Source: Gemmatimonadaceae bacterium (lineage in GTDB: Bacteria > Latescibacterota > UBA2968 > UBA8231). From it: DNA of 41,716 bases. Both the position numbers and the translations under genes were made by a program. How positions within the stretch are numbered: the first letter of the stretch is position 1; the number at the start of each line of letters is the position of its first letter. Of the stretch, positions 24,489 to 31,729 are shown piece after piece. The DNA lies in NCBI GenBank assembly GCA_026706075.1, contig JAPOZM010000027.1, positions 1 through 41,716 of the forward strand, in the 5' to 3' direction. A model generated the notes under the pieces. That model ran no database searches and was not told the DNA's origin. It saw only the letters and a program-made list of their open reading frames with translations.

Positions 24489-27161
24489 GTGGCAGAAGAT
24501 CGCCGACAGACGAAGCGGGAGCGCCAGTATCAAGAGATCCATGAGTACAGGGATCTGCTGCAGGCGCCGGAGCGCTTCGAGCACGGGTACACCCTCAAGA
24601 CGCTGGTGGGGGTGCTGTTCATCGCCTTCATCATGACTCCGGGACAGATGTACCTGGGTCTGGTCACCGGCATCGGCATCGGCGACGCGGCGCAGTGGGT
24701 GACGGTGATCCTCTTCCTGGAGATCGCCAAGCGCTCCTTCACCACCCTCAGGCGGCAGGAGATCTTCCTCCTCACGTACGTCGCCTCGCAGCTGATCGTG
24801 CGCGCCGAGACCGGCACCTTCCTGCAGCTGATCTGGCGCCAGTACTTCGTCGGCTCGCCGGAAGCCGCCCAGTTCGGCCTCACGGAGAAGCTGGTGGGCC
24901 TGAAGTGGCTCGGCCACGGGTGGTTCTCGCCGGCCCCCGACTCCGAGGCGATCGTGCAGCGCACCTTCCTGCACATGGACTGGGCCCTGCCCATCGCTCT
25001 GCTGGTGCTGGGCATCCTCGTGGGCCGCATCACCTGGTTCACCTCGGGGTACGTCCTCTTCCGGCTGGTCTCCGACCGCGAGCGCCTGCCCTTCCCCACG
25101 GCGCCCCAGGCGGCCCTCGGGGCGATGGCCCTGGCCGAGGAGAGCGGCTCGGAGAGGCAGACCTGGAAGTGGCCCTGCTTCACCATGGGCGGGTCGATCG
25201 GCCTCGTCTTCGGGTTCGTGTACGTGGCGATCCCCACCCTCACCGAGGTCTTCGCCGGCGTCAAGGTCACGATCCTGCCCATCCCCTTCGCCGACCTGAC
25301 GCCGGTCCTGGGACGCTACCTCGGGGCGACGCCGATCGCCATCAGCTTCAGCCTGTCGCCGATCTTCGCGGGCCTGCTGCTGCCGTTCTGGAGCGTCATG
25401 GGTTCCTTCGCCGCCGTGGTCTCCTTCATCGTCCTGTCGCCCCTGCTCCATCACTACGGGTTCATGCCCCACTGGGTCCCCGGCATGGGCGCCGTGCAGA
25501 CCCAGATCACCGCCGGCGTCGACTTCTGGCAGCCCTTCGGACTGGGCGTCATCTTCGCCACCACCGTCATCTCCATGGTGCAGGTCGTGCGCGGCACCCG
25601 GGACCACCGCGAGGACCAGTCCCACGCCAAGACCCACGGCCACGACCCGGACGTCTGCCTGCACCCGGAGTGCAACGAGCCCGCCCGCATCCGCGGCTAC
25701 TGCATGAAGCATCTCAACCGCGGCGACTTCCCGGTGTGGATCTGCCTCACCCTGTTCTTCATCGCCTCCGCCTATCCCATCGTCCTGGCCAAGACCCTCT
25801 TCCCGTCGCTGATCACCACCACCATCCTGGTGGTGATCATCCTCATCGCCTTCGTCTACGCGCCGATCATGTCCTTCGTCTCGGCCCGCCTCGACGGGCT
25901 GATCGGGCAGAACGTGCAGATCCCGCACCTGCACGAGGCGATCGTCTTCCTCACCGGGTACCGCGGCGTCGAGATCTGGTTCGTGCCCCTAGCGGGAGCC
26001 GACTTCGGCGGCAACGCCGAGACCTTCCGCATCATCGAGCTCACGGGGATGCGCTTCACCAGCCTCCTGAAGGCGGAGCTGGTCATGGTGCCGATCGTTC
26101 TCGGCGCCAGCCTGATGTACTGGAGCTTCCTGTGGAAGCTGGCGCCGATCCCCTCCGACGCCTACCCCTACGTGCAGACCTTCTGGCCGGCCCGCGCCTT
26201 CCAGGAAGCGGTGCGGTTCTCGGCGACCCAGTACAGCCTCACATACCAGGCCGGGGAGGAGGTGGAGGGCCGGGTCCTGCCTGCGGGGGAAGTGGTGTGG
26301 AGTCCGGCCAACCTGAAGGACCGCTCCCTCTACTACTGGCGCGTGCGCGTCACCGACGAGGTGGAGATCACCAACCCCGGGCTGCGCCGCTACGGCCCCT
26401 GGTCGGCGACGGGCTACTTCTACACCGACTTCACCGGAGCGGGCCCCGACCGTCAGCAGCCGGTCCTGCTCGAGCCGGCCCCCGACAGCAAGATCAACCC
26501 CGACCTGCCGCGGCCCCTGCGGCTGTCACCCGGCGACGCCGGCGTGGTGACCGGGGCCGAGACCATGCTGCGCGTGCGCCTGCCGGAGGCCTGGCACGAC
26601 CGCGAGGTGATCACCCTCTTCGAGCTGGACACCCATCCCGGCTTCCGCGGCGACTTCTACCAGAGCTCGGTGGAGACGCCCATGTTCTTCCAGATCTACT
26701 GGAAGGACCCCAAGTCGACGGGCGACGGCCGCGACGAGGACTTCGACGGACTCGCCGACGAGGAGGTCCTCAACCAGAAGGACGACGACGGCGACGGCGA
26801 GGTCGACGAGGACCTGCGCCACCCCACGGGCGGCGTGAAGTGGCCGATCATCGTCGTCGGCCTGGCCTTCGGCCTGGGCCTCTACTCGATCCTCGGCTTC
26901 TTCGGCATGCCCATGTTCTTCGTGTGGGGTTTCATCCGGGGCGTGGCCTCGGCCGGGGCAGCGACCTTCTTCGCCATGTTCACCGAGGTCATCGGCGCCC
27001 TCGTGGCCAGGCACTACCTGTGGCCGCGCTACGGCCGCCAGCAGTGGCGCCAGTACGCCATGGTCCTGGCCGTCGGCTTCGGTGTGGGCATGTCCCTGGT
27101 GGGCATGTTCTGCGCGGCGACGCTGATGATCGCGAAGGCGGTTTCGGCGACGGCGTTTTAG
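24489..27161 (+). CDS. OPT-like peptide transporter with zinc-knuckle loop and extracytoplasmic domain
   Basis: An 890-residue polytopic membrane protein starting at GTG 24489. The pattern is OPT-superfamily-like: GQMYLGLVTGIGIGDAAQW near residue 55, LPFPTAPQAALGAMALAE (the substrate-path segment before the third helical block), and HWVPGMGAVQTQITAG. Residues 390-408 hold C-x4-C-x9-C-x2-H (CLHPEC to YCMKH), a zinc-knuckle-like motif in a loop, unusual for a carrier. Residues about 570-760 form a fibronectin-like extracytoplasmic region (YYWRVRVTDE, GPWSATGYFYT) ending in acidic calcium-loop repeats (DEDFDGLADEE, DDDGDGEVDEDL). Terminal helices follow. It is 94 bp after the M28-FtsX fusion and is probably cotranscribed, which suggests peptide uptake. 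The family call rests on motif memory, not a search. Confidence 0.75.
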   Translation: MAEDRRQTKRERQYQEIHEYRDLLQAPERFEHGYTLKTLVGVLFIAFIMTPGQMYLGLVTGIGIGDAAQWVTVILFLEIAKRSFTTLRRQEIFLLTYVASQLIVRAETGTFLQLIWRQYFVGSPEAAQFGLTEKLVGLKWLGHGWFSPAPDSEAIVQRTFLHMDWALPIALLVLGILVGRITWFTSGYVLFRLVSDRERLPFPTAPQAALGAMALAEESGSERQTWKWPCFTMGGSIGLVFGFVYVAIPTLTEVFAGVKVTILPIPFADLTPVLGRYLGATPIAISFSLSPIFAGLLLPFWSVMGSFAAVVSFIVLSPLLHHYGFMPHWVPGMGAVQTQITAGVDFWQPFGLGVIFATTVISMVQVVRGTRDHREDQSHAKTHGHDPDVCLHPECNEPARIRGYCMKHLNRGDFPVWICLTLFFIASAYPIVLAKTLFPSLITTTILVVIILIAFVYAPIMSFVSARLDGLIGQNVQIPHLHEAIVFLTGYRGVEIWFVPLAGADFGGNAETFRIIELTGMRFTSLLKAELVMVPIVLGASLMYWSFLWKLAPIPSDAYPYVQTFWPARAFQEAVRFSATQYSLTYQAGEEVEGRVLPAGEVVWSPANLKDRSLYYWRVRVTDEVEITNPGLRRYGPWSATGYFYTDFTGAGPDRQQPVLLEPAPDSKINPDLPRPLRLSPGDAGVVTGAETMLRVRLPEAWHDREVITLFELDTHPGFRGDFYQSSVETPMFFQIYWKDPKSTGDGRDEDFDGLADEEVLNQKDDDGDGEVDEDLRHPTGGVKWPIIVVGLAFGLGLYSILGFFGMPMFFVWGFIRGVASAGAATFFAMFTEVIGALVARHYLWPRYGRQQWRQYAMVLAVGFGVGMSLVGMFCAATLMIAKAVSATAF

Positions 27162-27180
27162 AGGGGATCCGCTACAACAC

Positions 27181-28029
27181 ATGAACGGATGGAGAAGAGT
27201 GCTCCAAAGGTGGAAATTGGAGCTGGGCCTCCTGGCGGCAATCACTCTTGTCGGATGGGCTTGGCTTGAGCTGCCACAATGGAGGGCAGCCGACTACGCC
27301 GAGGTTGCTGAGAGAGGCGCCTATGGAGATACGTTTGGAACCGTCACCGCACTGTTTACGGGGTTGGCCTTTGCGCTTCTCATATACACGGCTCTCCTGC
27401 AGCGCCAGGAGCTCAGTCTACAGAGGAAGGAACTCCACGATACGAGAAGAGAACTGAAGGGACAGGGCGACACGCTCAAGTTGCAGCGATTTGAGCATAC
27501 CTTCTTCCAGCTACTACGTGTCCATATCGATATTGTATCTGATTTGTCAATGCCAGTAGTAGCGAGCGGTCCAGCCTATGGGGCAATGAAGATACAGAGA
27601 GGGAGGAGATGTCTGTGGGAGAAGAGAGTGCAACTCAAGGGGTGGTTTGAAACAGATCAGCGTGACGCCCAACAACTCACCATGGACTCTGTTTGTGGCA
27701 GAGTCCTCTACGCTCCGGAAGCAGAACCGAATCTGGCCCACTACTTCCGGCAGTTGTATCACATCATCAGATTCGTCGACGATGGTGATATCGAGGACAA
27801 GCGACGATACATCAACTTCGTGCAAGCTCAGATGGACAACGATGAGCTCGTACTATTGGCCTACAATGGCCTCACCGATCATGGCGAGAACTTCAAACCC
27901 TTGATTGAGAAGTACGGTCTATTGGAGAACCTGGCTGCGGGATCCTTCTTCAGCGAAGAGCATTTTGGACTCTACGAGAAGGCTGCCTTTGGCAACAGAG
28001 AGTACCGCCATGGGGTTGAGTTCTCATGA
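27181..28029 (+). CDS. Putative phage abortive-infection protein (putAbiC family)
   Basis: A 282-residue protein with two N-terminal membrane helices (LGLLAAITLVGWAWLEL, and VTALFTGLAFALLIYTALL near residues 55-73), a charged coiled-coil (ELSLQRKELHDTRRELKG) and a soluble C-terminal domain. The segments FEHTFFQLLRVH, YFRQLYHIIRFVD, NFVQAQMDNDELVLLAYNGL and FKPLIEKYGLLENLAAG match the putative AbiC-type abortive infection family (PF16872, as I recall it). Base composition is clearly more AT-rich than in the transporter genes just upstream, a sign of transfer. It follows the OPT-like gene by 19 bp but looks acquired. The role in phage defence is known only for some relatives and is inferred here. 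The 28030-28191 spacer holds nothing recognisable. Confidence 0.8.
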   Translation: MNGWRRVLQRWKLELGLLAAITLVGWAWLELPQWRAADYAEVAERGAYGDTFGTVTALFTGLAFALLIYTALLQRQELSLQRKELHDTRRELKGQGDTLKLQRFEHTFFQLLRVHIDIVSDLSMPVVASGPAYGAMKIQRGRRCLWEKRVQLKGWFETDQRDAQQLTMDSVCGRVLYAPEAEPNLAHYFRQLYHIIRFVDDGDIEDKRRYINFVQAQMDNDELVLLAYNGLTDHGENFKPLIEKYGLLENLAAGSFFSEEHFGLYEKAAFGNREYRHGVEFS

Positions 28030-28191
28030 GGCCAAGATTAGCCGACCAGTTCCATAGTCAGCGCTGCCGCTTCTCGGTCCACCTCGTACGACAATCCGCT
28101 GAAACAGGATCGCGCTTAGCCGGTACTACGCCTGTGAAGCTACCAAGAGATCCGGGTGTCTGGCAGCATGGCTGGGTTGAGGGCTGCCCGC

Positions 28192-28437
28192 TCAGCTCTC
28201 CCCCCGCAGGAACTGCCGGATCAGGCGCTCGAAGCGAGCGCCGTAGATGCGGTCGAAAGCCTCGAGGCGCTCCGGCAGCAGCAGTCCTGCCTGGAAACGC
28301 AGGACCGCGGCCAACTCCCGCGCCTCGGCCTCGGCCACCACCCCCTCGCGGATGCGCCGGCTCACGTCGTCGGCGATCTCCCTGACGAAGTCGGCGCGGC
28401 GCTCCGGCGTCCCCCGCCGCAGGTCGGAAAGAGTCAC
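28192..28437 (-). CDS. Small helical protein of unknown function
   Basis: An 81-residue, charged, mostly helical frame (MTLSDLRRGTPERRADFV, EAEARELAAVL, LPERLEAFDRIYGARFERLIRQFL). The ATG overlaps the stop of an aldo/keto reductase remnant by ATGA. I do not recognise a family. The overlap implies that this gene originally followed a complete aldo/keto reductase gene in an operon. Its codon use is like that of the GC-rich core genes. Confidence 0.55.
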   Translation of the reverse strand: MTLSDLRRGTPERRADFVREIADDVSRRIREGVVAEAEARELAAVLRFQAGLLLPERLEAFDRIYGARFERLIRQFLRGES

Positions 28438-28508
28438 ACCAGATCTCCGTAGTTGTCGCCCCAGGAGCGGGCGATGCGCCGGCCCTCCTCCAGCAGCTGC
28501 GCCTCCTC
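28434..28508 (-). pseudogene. C-terminal stub of an aldo/keto reductase gene
   Basis: The last 25 codons (EEAQLLEEGRRIARSWGDNYGDLV) match the C-terminus of the intact gene at 29203-30111 with two or three changes. Nothing of the remaining gene is present; homology stops at 28508, where a palindromic repeat begins. The stub still overlaps the small downstream gene by ATGA. Confidence 0.85.
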
Positions 28509-28538
28509 CGCCCCCGGTCCGAGGCGGGAAATGCCGCT
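28505..28538 (-). repeat. Palindromic repeat, copy a (decayed)
   Basis: On the minus strand it reads CGGCATTTCCCG followed by CTCGGACCGGGG, matching copy b at 30129-30172 and copy c at 31628-31672. Palindrome symmetry is partly lost. It lies between the HEPN gene and the aldo/keto reductase stub. Confidence 0.55.
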
Positions 28539-28881
28539 ATGGCTCGTCTCCAACGATCTCTTCCAGTTGCTGTATGAGCGGCGGGAGGTCTGTCTCGACA
28601 ATCTCCCACAGGATATCGAGATTGACCTCATCGTAGCCGTGAGCCAAGCGGTTGCGCGTTGCGATGATTCGAGGCCAAGGGATGTCCGGGTGAGCTTGCT
28701 GTGTCTCCTGGGAAACGCGGTTGGCTGCTTCGCCGACAATCTCAACCAGTTTCTGCATGGCGAGCTGAAAAACCCGGTCATTCGCGAGGTCCTTCAGACT
28801 TCTCTGGCCGGACAGGTCGACGGCTTCCCTGGCGTGGATGAGCATATCGACCAGGCTTACCCGGTCATCACGCCTGCTCAT
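28537..28881 (-). CDS. HEPN-domain toxin (HepT-like, DUF86)
   Basis: A 114-residue HEPN protein. The ribonuclease motif RX4HXY is exact: R76, H81 and Y83 in TRNRLAHGY. Flanking helices (LANDRVFQLAMQKLVEIVGEAANRVS and LDILWEIVETDLPPLIQQLEEIV) are typical of HepT. HepT cleaves RNA, and its MntA partner blocks it by adding AMP to the Tyr of this motif, here Tyr83. ATG 28881 starts MSRRDDRVSLVDM and overlaps the 3' end of the MNT gene by 14 bp, the usual order for this pair. A stub of a second HEPN copy lies at 30178-30236. Confidence 0.92.
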   Translation of the reverse strand: MSRRDDRVSLVDMLIHAREAVDLSGQRSLKDLANDRVFQLAMQKLVEIVGEAANRVSQETQQAHPDIPWPRIIATRNRLAHGYDEVNLDILWEIVETDLPPLIQQLEEIVGDEP

Positions 28882-29206
28882 ACTGAATCTCCGCCGTCTT
28901 GAGAATCTCCTCCCGCAGCAACCAGTTCCGGCTTCTCTCGATTCCGCTGAAGGTGTGCAGATCCACTCGCCGGCCGAATATCTCCGACAGCTCGTCCTGA
29001 ATGGTGATGAAGGCCAGTCCCGGCGTCTTGCCGGGCGCGAACTCCACCAGCACATCGACGTCGCTTTCGGCGGTGAAGTCGTCGCGGAGAACCGAGCCGA
29101 ACAGGGCCAGGCGCCGAATGTGATGGCGCCGGCAGAATTCGGCGACTCTGTCTTCAGGGAAGTCCAGCCTGGCCTGGCCAACTCCTTGGCCCTTGGGCTT
29201 TGTCAT
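28868..29206 (-). CDS. MNT-domain antitoxin (MntA-like nucleotidyltransferase)
   Basis: A 112-residue minimal nucleotidyltransferase with an exact GSX10DXD motif (G37-S38 and D49-V-D51) following RRLALFGSV. It should AMPylate and silence the HepT-like toxin encoded just downstream. The ATG at 29206 overlaps the stop of the aldo/keto reductase gene by four bases, so the antitoxin is translated with that metabolic gene. This is odd, because that is where the small 81-residue gene sits after the reductase stub. A frameshifted second copy lies at 30223-30524. The N-terminal 15 residues are not shared with that copy and may come from the fusion junction. Confidence 0.92.
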   Translation of the reverse strand: MTKPKGQGVGQARLDFPEDRVAEFCRRHHIRRLALFGSVLRDDFTAESDVDVLVEFAPGKTPGLAFITIQDELSEIFGRRVDLHTFSGIERSRNWLLREEILKTAEIQYEQA

Positions 29207-30111
29207 GTGATATCCCCGTAGTGGTCGCCCCAGGAGCGGGCGATACGCCGGCCCTCCTCCAGCAGTTGCGCCTCCTCATCGGCCGTGAGCGGCTGCCACC
29301 TGCGGGCCCACTCGATGTTGCGGTCCAGCTCTTCCTCCGAGTACATGCCGACCACGGCGACGCCGACTCCCGGCAGGCCGAGGGCCCAGCGGAGGGCGCG
29401 CTCGTGGTCGAAGGCGGGCGCGCTGACCTCCAGGGCAGACAGGCGCTGGTCCTCGTCCTCCCTTGTGTGGTACTCCATCGCCTCGGCGCCGCCGTAGACC
29501 TTCATCGCCGCCACACCGACGTTGCGTTCGGCAGCCAGGGGCAGGACGGTGCGGTCGAAGCCGTAGGTGTGGTGGTCGGCGAAGTTGAGGGCCACCATGA
29601 TGACGTCGACCTCCGCCTCCCTCAGGATGCGCTCCGAGCTGCCGGTCCTGTGGTGGGCGGTGAAGCCCACGTATCGGGTGAGGCCCCGCCTCTGGGCCTC
29701 GCGCAGGCCGGCGAGGGAGCCGTCGGCGGCCAGGACCTGGTCGACGTCGTAGTTGCCCAGGGAGTGGACGTAGCACAGGTCGACGGCGTCGGTGCCGAGA
29801 TCGCGCAGGTTCTGCTCCAGCAGGCGCACGGCTTCGGCGCTGTCGGCGGTGGGCGACTTGGTGACCAGGAAGATCTCGTCGCGGCGGCGGGGCACCAGGT
29901 GGCCGAGCTGCCGCTGGGCGCGCTCGTACCCGGGGGCGGTGTCGAGGTAGGTGACGCCGCGGTCGATCGCCTTCTCGTAGAGCTCGATCGCCTCGGCGTC
30001 GGGCAGTCCCAGTCCCCCGCAGGCGGTCCCCAGGCCGAGGACGGGGACGCGCTCGCCGGTCTTGCCGAGCACGCGCTGGGGAAGGGTCTGGACATCTGTC
30101 GTGGTTGTCAT
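29203..30111 (-). CDS. Aldo/keto reductase
   Basis: A 302-residue NAD(P)H-dependent reductase with the full catalytic tetrad: D57 and Y62 (LDTAPGYE), K85 (LVTKSP) and H116 (CYVHSLG). The start LPQRVLGKTGERVPVLGLGT is typical. The ATG at 30111 follows AGAGGAGG at good spacing. It is the only intact copy among three: an N-terminal stub lies upstream (30525-30570) and a C-terminal stub downstream (28434-28508), with MNT/HEPN sequences between them. Substrate is unknown. Confidence 0.92.
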   Translation of the reverse strand: MTTTTDVQTLPQRVLGKTGERVPVLGLGTACGGLGLPDAEAIELYEKAIDRGVTYLDTAPGYERAQRQLGHLVPRRRDEIFLVTKSPTADSAEAVRLLEQNLRDLGTDAVDLCYVHSLGNYDVDQVLAADGSLAGLREAQRRGLTRYVGFTAHHRTGSSERILREAEVDVIMVALNFADHHTYGFDRTVLPLAAERNVGVAAMKVYGGAEAMEYHTREDEDQRLSALEVSAPAFDHERALRWALGLPGVGVAVVGMYSEEELDRNIEWARRWQPLTADEEAQLLEEGRRIARSWGDHYGDIT

Positions 30112-30128
30112 GATCGCCTCCTCTTCCG

Positions 30129-30172
30129 AAACATCGCCACCCCCGGTCCGGGGCGGCAAGTGCCGTCATCCC
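30129..30172 (-). repeat. Palindromic repeat, copy b
   Basis: On the minus strand it contains CGGCACTTGCCG and CCCCGGACCGGGG, two adjacent palindromes, then GGTGGCGATGTTT. It is the best preserved copy. It joins the HEPN stub to the leader of the intact aldo/keto reductase gene. Confidence 0.65.
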
Positions 30173-30177
30173 ACAAG

Positions 30178-30236
30178 GCGACGGCTTCCCTGGCGTGCAT
30201 ATCGACCAGGCTTACGCGGTCATCACGCCTGCTCAT
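30178..30236 (-). pseudogene. N-terminal stub of a HEPN toxin gene
   Basis: MSRRDDRVSLVDM-HAREAV matches the start of the HEPN gene at 28537-28881 with a two-codon deletion, then homology stops after about 19 codons, just before repeat copy b. No RNase motif remains, so no toxin can be made. Confidence 0.85.
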
Positions 30237-30524
30237 ACCGCATCTCCGCAGTCTTGAGAATCTCCTTCCGCAGCAAGCGGTTCCGGATTCTCTCGATTCC
30301 GCTGAAGGTGTGCAGATCCACTCGCTGGCCGAGCATCTCAGACAACTCGTCCTGAATGGTGATGAAGGCCAGTCCCGGCGTCTTGCCGGGCGCGAACCCC
30401 ACCATTACATCGATGTCGCTTCGGAGGTGAAGTCGTCGCGGAGAACCGAGCCGAACAGGGCCAGGCGTCGAATGTGATGACGGCGGCAGAATTCGGCGAT
30501 TCTGTCTTCGGGGAAGTGCAGCAT
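30223..30524 (-). pseudogene. Frameshifted second MNT antitoxin gene
   Basis: From ATG 30524 the frame reads FPEDRIAEFCRRHHIRRLAL, then FGSVLRDDFTSEATSM and a stop. A single A is missing relative to the intact copy (GAAGCGAC against GAAAGCGAC) inside the GSX10DXD motif. The other frame then continues SDIDVMVGFAPGKTPGLAF to MRYEQA. Sequence identity to 28868-29206 is high throughout. It should be inactive unless ribosomes shift frame. Confidence 0.87.
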
Positions 30525-30570
30525 TGCGGAAGACTGCCTGGAGGCTCTGGATGTCGCGCGTCGTCGTCAC
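30525..30570 (-). pseudogene. N-terminal stub of an aldo/keto reductase gene
   Basis: After a GGAGG ribosome-binding site, GTG 30570 begins VTTTRDIQSLQAVF, which resembles MTTTTDVQTLPQRVL at the start of the intact reductase. After about 15 codons it runs into the broken MNT gene. The match is short, so this call is weaker than for the other stubs. Confidence 0.6.
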
Positions 30571-30666
30571 GGCTGCCTCCTTGGACTGACGCCGGAGAGA
30601 GGCCTGAGGGCCTAGGGTTCTTGCCAGCGGCGAGGTTCCCGGCCTCACTCGGCCATCCAACTCTGC

Positions 30667-31536
30667 CTACTTGCCGCCGTGCTGCAGCAGAAGACGGACA
30701 ATCTCTGTCTTGGTTTGCGCAGTGTACAAGGGTGTCCTGCGGTCTTTGTTCCTGGCCTCGATGGCGGCTCCGTTGTTCAGCAATAGCTCCGCCACCTCAA
30801 CCGCACTTGCTTCTGCAGCCATGTGCAGAGGTGTATCGCCGGCGTTGCTTGTCGCGTTGACAGCGGCTCCGTTATTCAGCAAGACCTCTGCCACCTCAGC
30901 CGCATTCTTACCCGCCGCCAAGTGCAACGGCGTAAAGCCGCCCTTGGACTTTGCGTCAACCACGGCCCCGCTATTCAGCAGAACCTCGACCACCTCAGCC
31001 GCATTCCGCATCGCGGCAAAGTGCACTGGCTCCAAGCCAAGAGGATGGTTCTTCGCGTCAACAGTCGCGCCGTTGTTCAGCAGGACTTCTGCCACCTCAG
31101 CCGCACTGTTACCCGCCGCAAAGTGCAACGGCGTCCGGCCGCCCTTGGCCTTTGCGTCAACCACGGCCCCGTTTTCCAGCAGAGTACGTGCCACCTCAGA
31201 CGCATTCGCCTGTGCTGCGGCGTGCAACGGCGTCTGCCCATCCTTGCCCCTGGCACGGACATTGGCTCCGCGGTTCAGCAGGAGTTCCACGGTCTTGAAG
31301 GCATTCGCCCTCGCCGCAATGTGCAGCGGCATATCGCCCTCTTCGTTCTTGGAATGGACGTCGGCCCCGTTCTTCAGCAACTCCTGTGCCTTGGCAAAGG
31401 CATTCGCCTTGGCCGCAGCGTGGAGCGGCGTACTGTCATCCGTGGCTTGCGCGTGGATACAGGCTGCACCAAAGACCACCGCACTCAGCAATAGCCCCGG
31501 CCTTGTTGGTCTATTCGCAAACCAAAATCCTGCCAT
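30667..31536 (-). CDS. Exported ankyrin-repeat protein
   Basis: A 289-residue protein with an N-terminal signal sequence (PGLLLSAVVFGAACIHAQA; Cys in AAC could also act as a lipobox) and eight ankyrin repeats filling the rest, from STPLHAAAKANAFAKAQELL to RRTPLYTAQTKTEIVRLLLQHGGK. Repeats are 33 residues long except one with 34 (DAKNHPLGLEPVHFAA). The consensus G-x-TPLH-x-AA-x-x-x-A-x-EVAE-x-LL-x-NGA is very even, so the array is probably recently expanded or kept uniform. ATG 31536 follows AGGAGG. It binds an unknown partner in the cell envelope. It is close to the toxin-antitoxin island but has its own ribosome-binding site and orientation. Confidence 0.9.
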   Translation of the reverse strand: MAGFWFANRPTRPGLLLSAVVFGAACIHAQATDDSTPLHAAAKANAFAKAQELLKNGADVHSKNEEGDMPLHIAARANAFKTVELLLNRGANVRARGKDGQTPLHAAAQANASEVARTLLENGAVVDAKAKGGRTPLHFAAGNSAAEVAEVLLNNGATVDAKNHPLGLEPVHFAAMRNAAEVVEVLLNSGAVVDAKSKGGFTPLHLAAGKNAAEVAEVLLNNGAAVNATSNAGDTPLHMAAEASAVEVAELLLNNGAAIEARNKDRRTPLYTAQTKTEIVRLLLQHGGK

Positions 31537-31627
31537 CTTTCGTGCCTCCTGCTGAGGGGGGAGCGTCGTGGCCTTGCCCCCGAACGGGTGCGGAGCCTGG
31601 CGGCAACCGCTTTCGATCGGCGCGGGG

Positions 31628-31672
31628 GCCAAACATGGCCGCTCCCGTCCGGCGCGGCAAGCGCCGTGACGG
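31628..31672 (-). repeat. Palindromic repeat, copy c
   Basis: On the minus strand it contains GTCACGGCGCTTGCCGCGCC and GGACGGGAGCGGCCATGTTTGG, aligned with copy b. The CGGCGCTTGCCG palindrome is kept; the second palindrome is weak. It lies in the divergent spacer between the ankyrin gene and the ComA-like gene. Confidence 0.6.
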
Positions 31673-31694
31673 GGTGGGGGGCCTTTCGTAGGTT
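31666..31694 (+). promoter_or_regulatory. Possible promoter of the pantoate-kinase operon
   Basis: GTGACG (31666-31671) and TAGGTT (31689-31694) are 17 bp apart, with the same -10 sequence as the promoter at 17694. Transcription from here would give a leader of about 30 bases to TTG 31730. The -35 overlaps repeat copy c. Confidence 0.35.
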
Positions 31695-31729
31695 AGCGCG
31701 CTTCCGAACCGCCACAAAAGGACCCGCAC

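Noticed and set aside
19489..24489. A 1666-codon open frame on the plus strand
   Set aside because: It is an out-of-frame shadow of the same gene, Arg/Pro/Gly-rich. The other frame has membrane helices, domains and a ribosome-binding site.
30223..30660. A 145-codon frame as a functional gene
   Set aside because: It joins an aldo/keto reductase stub to the frameshifted second half of an MNT gene; no intact domain is formed.
30667..31440. Regular 99-bp repeats that could suggest a CRISPR-like or tandem-repeat array
   Set aside because: They are in frame and code for ankyrin repeats; there are no unique spacers or palindromic direct repeats.
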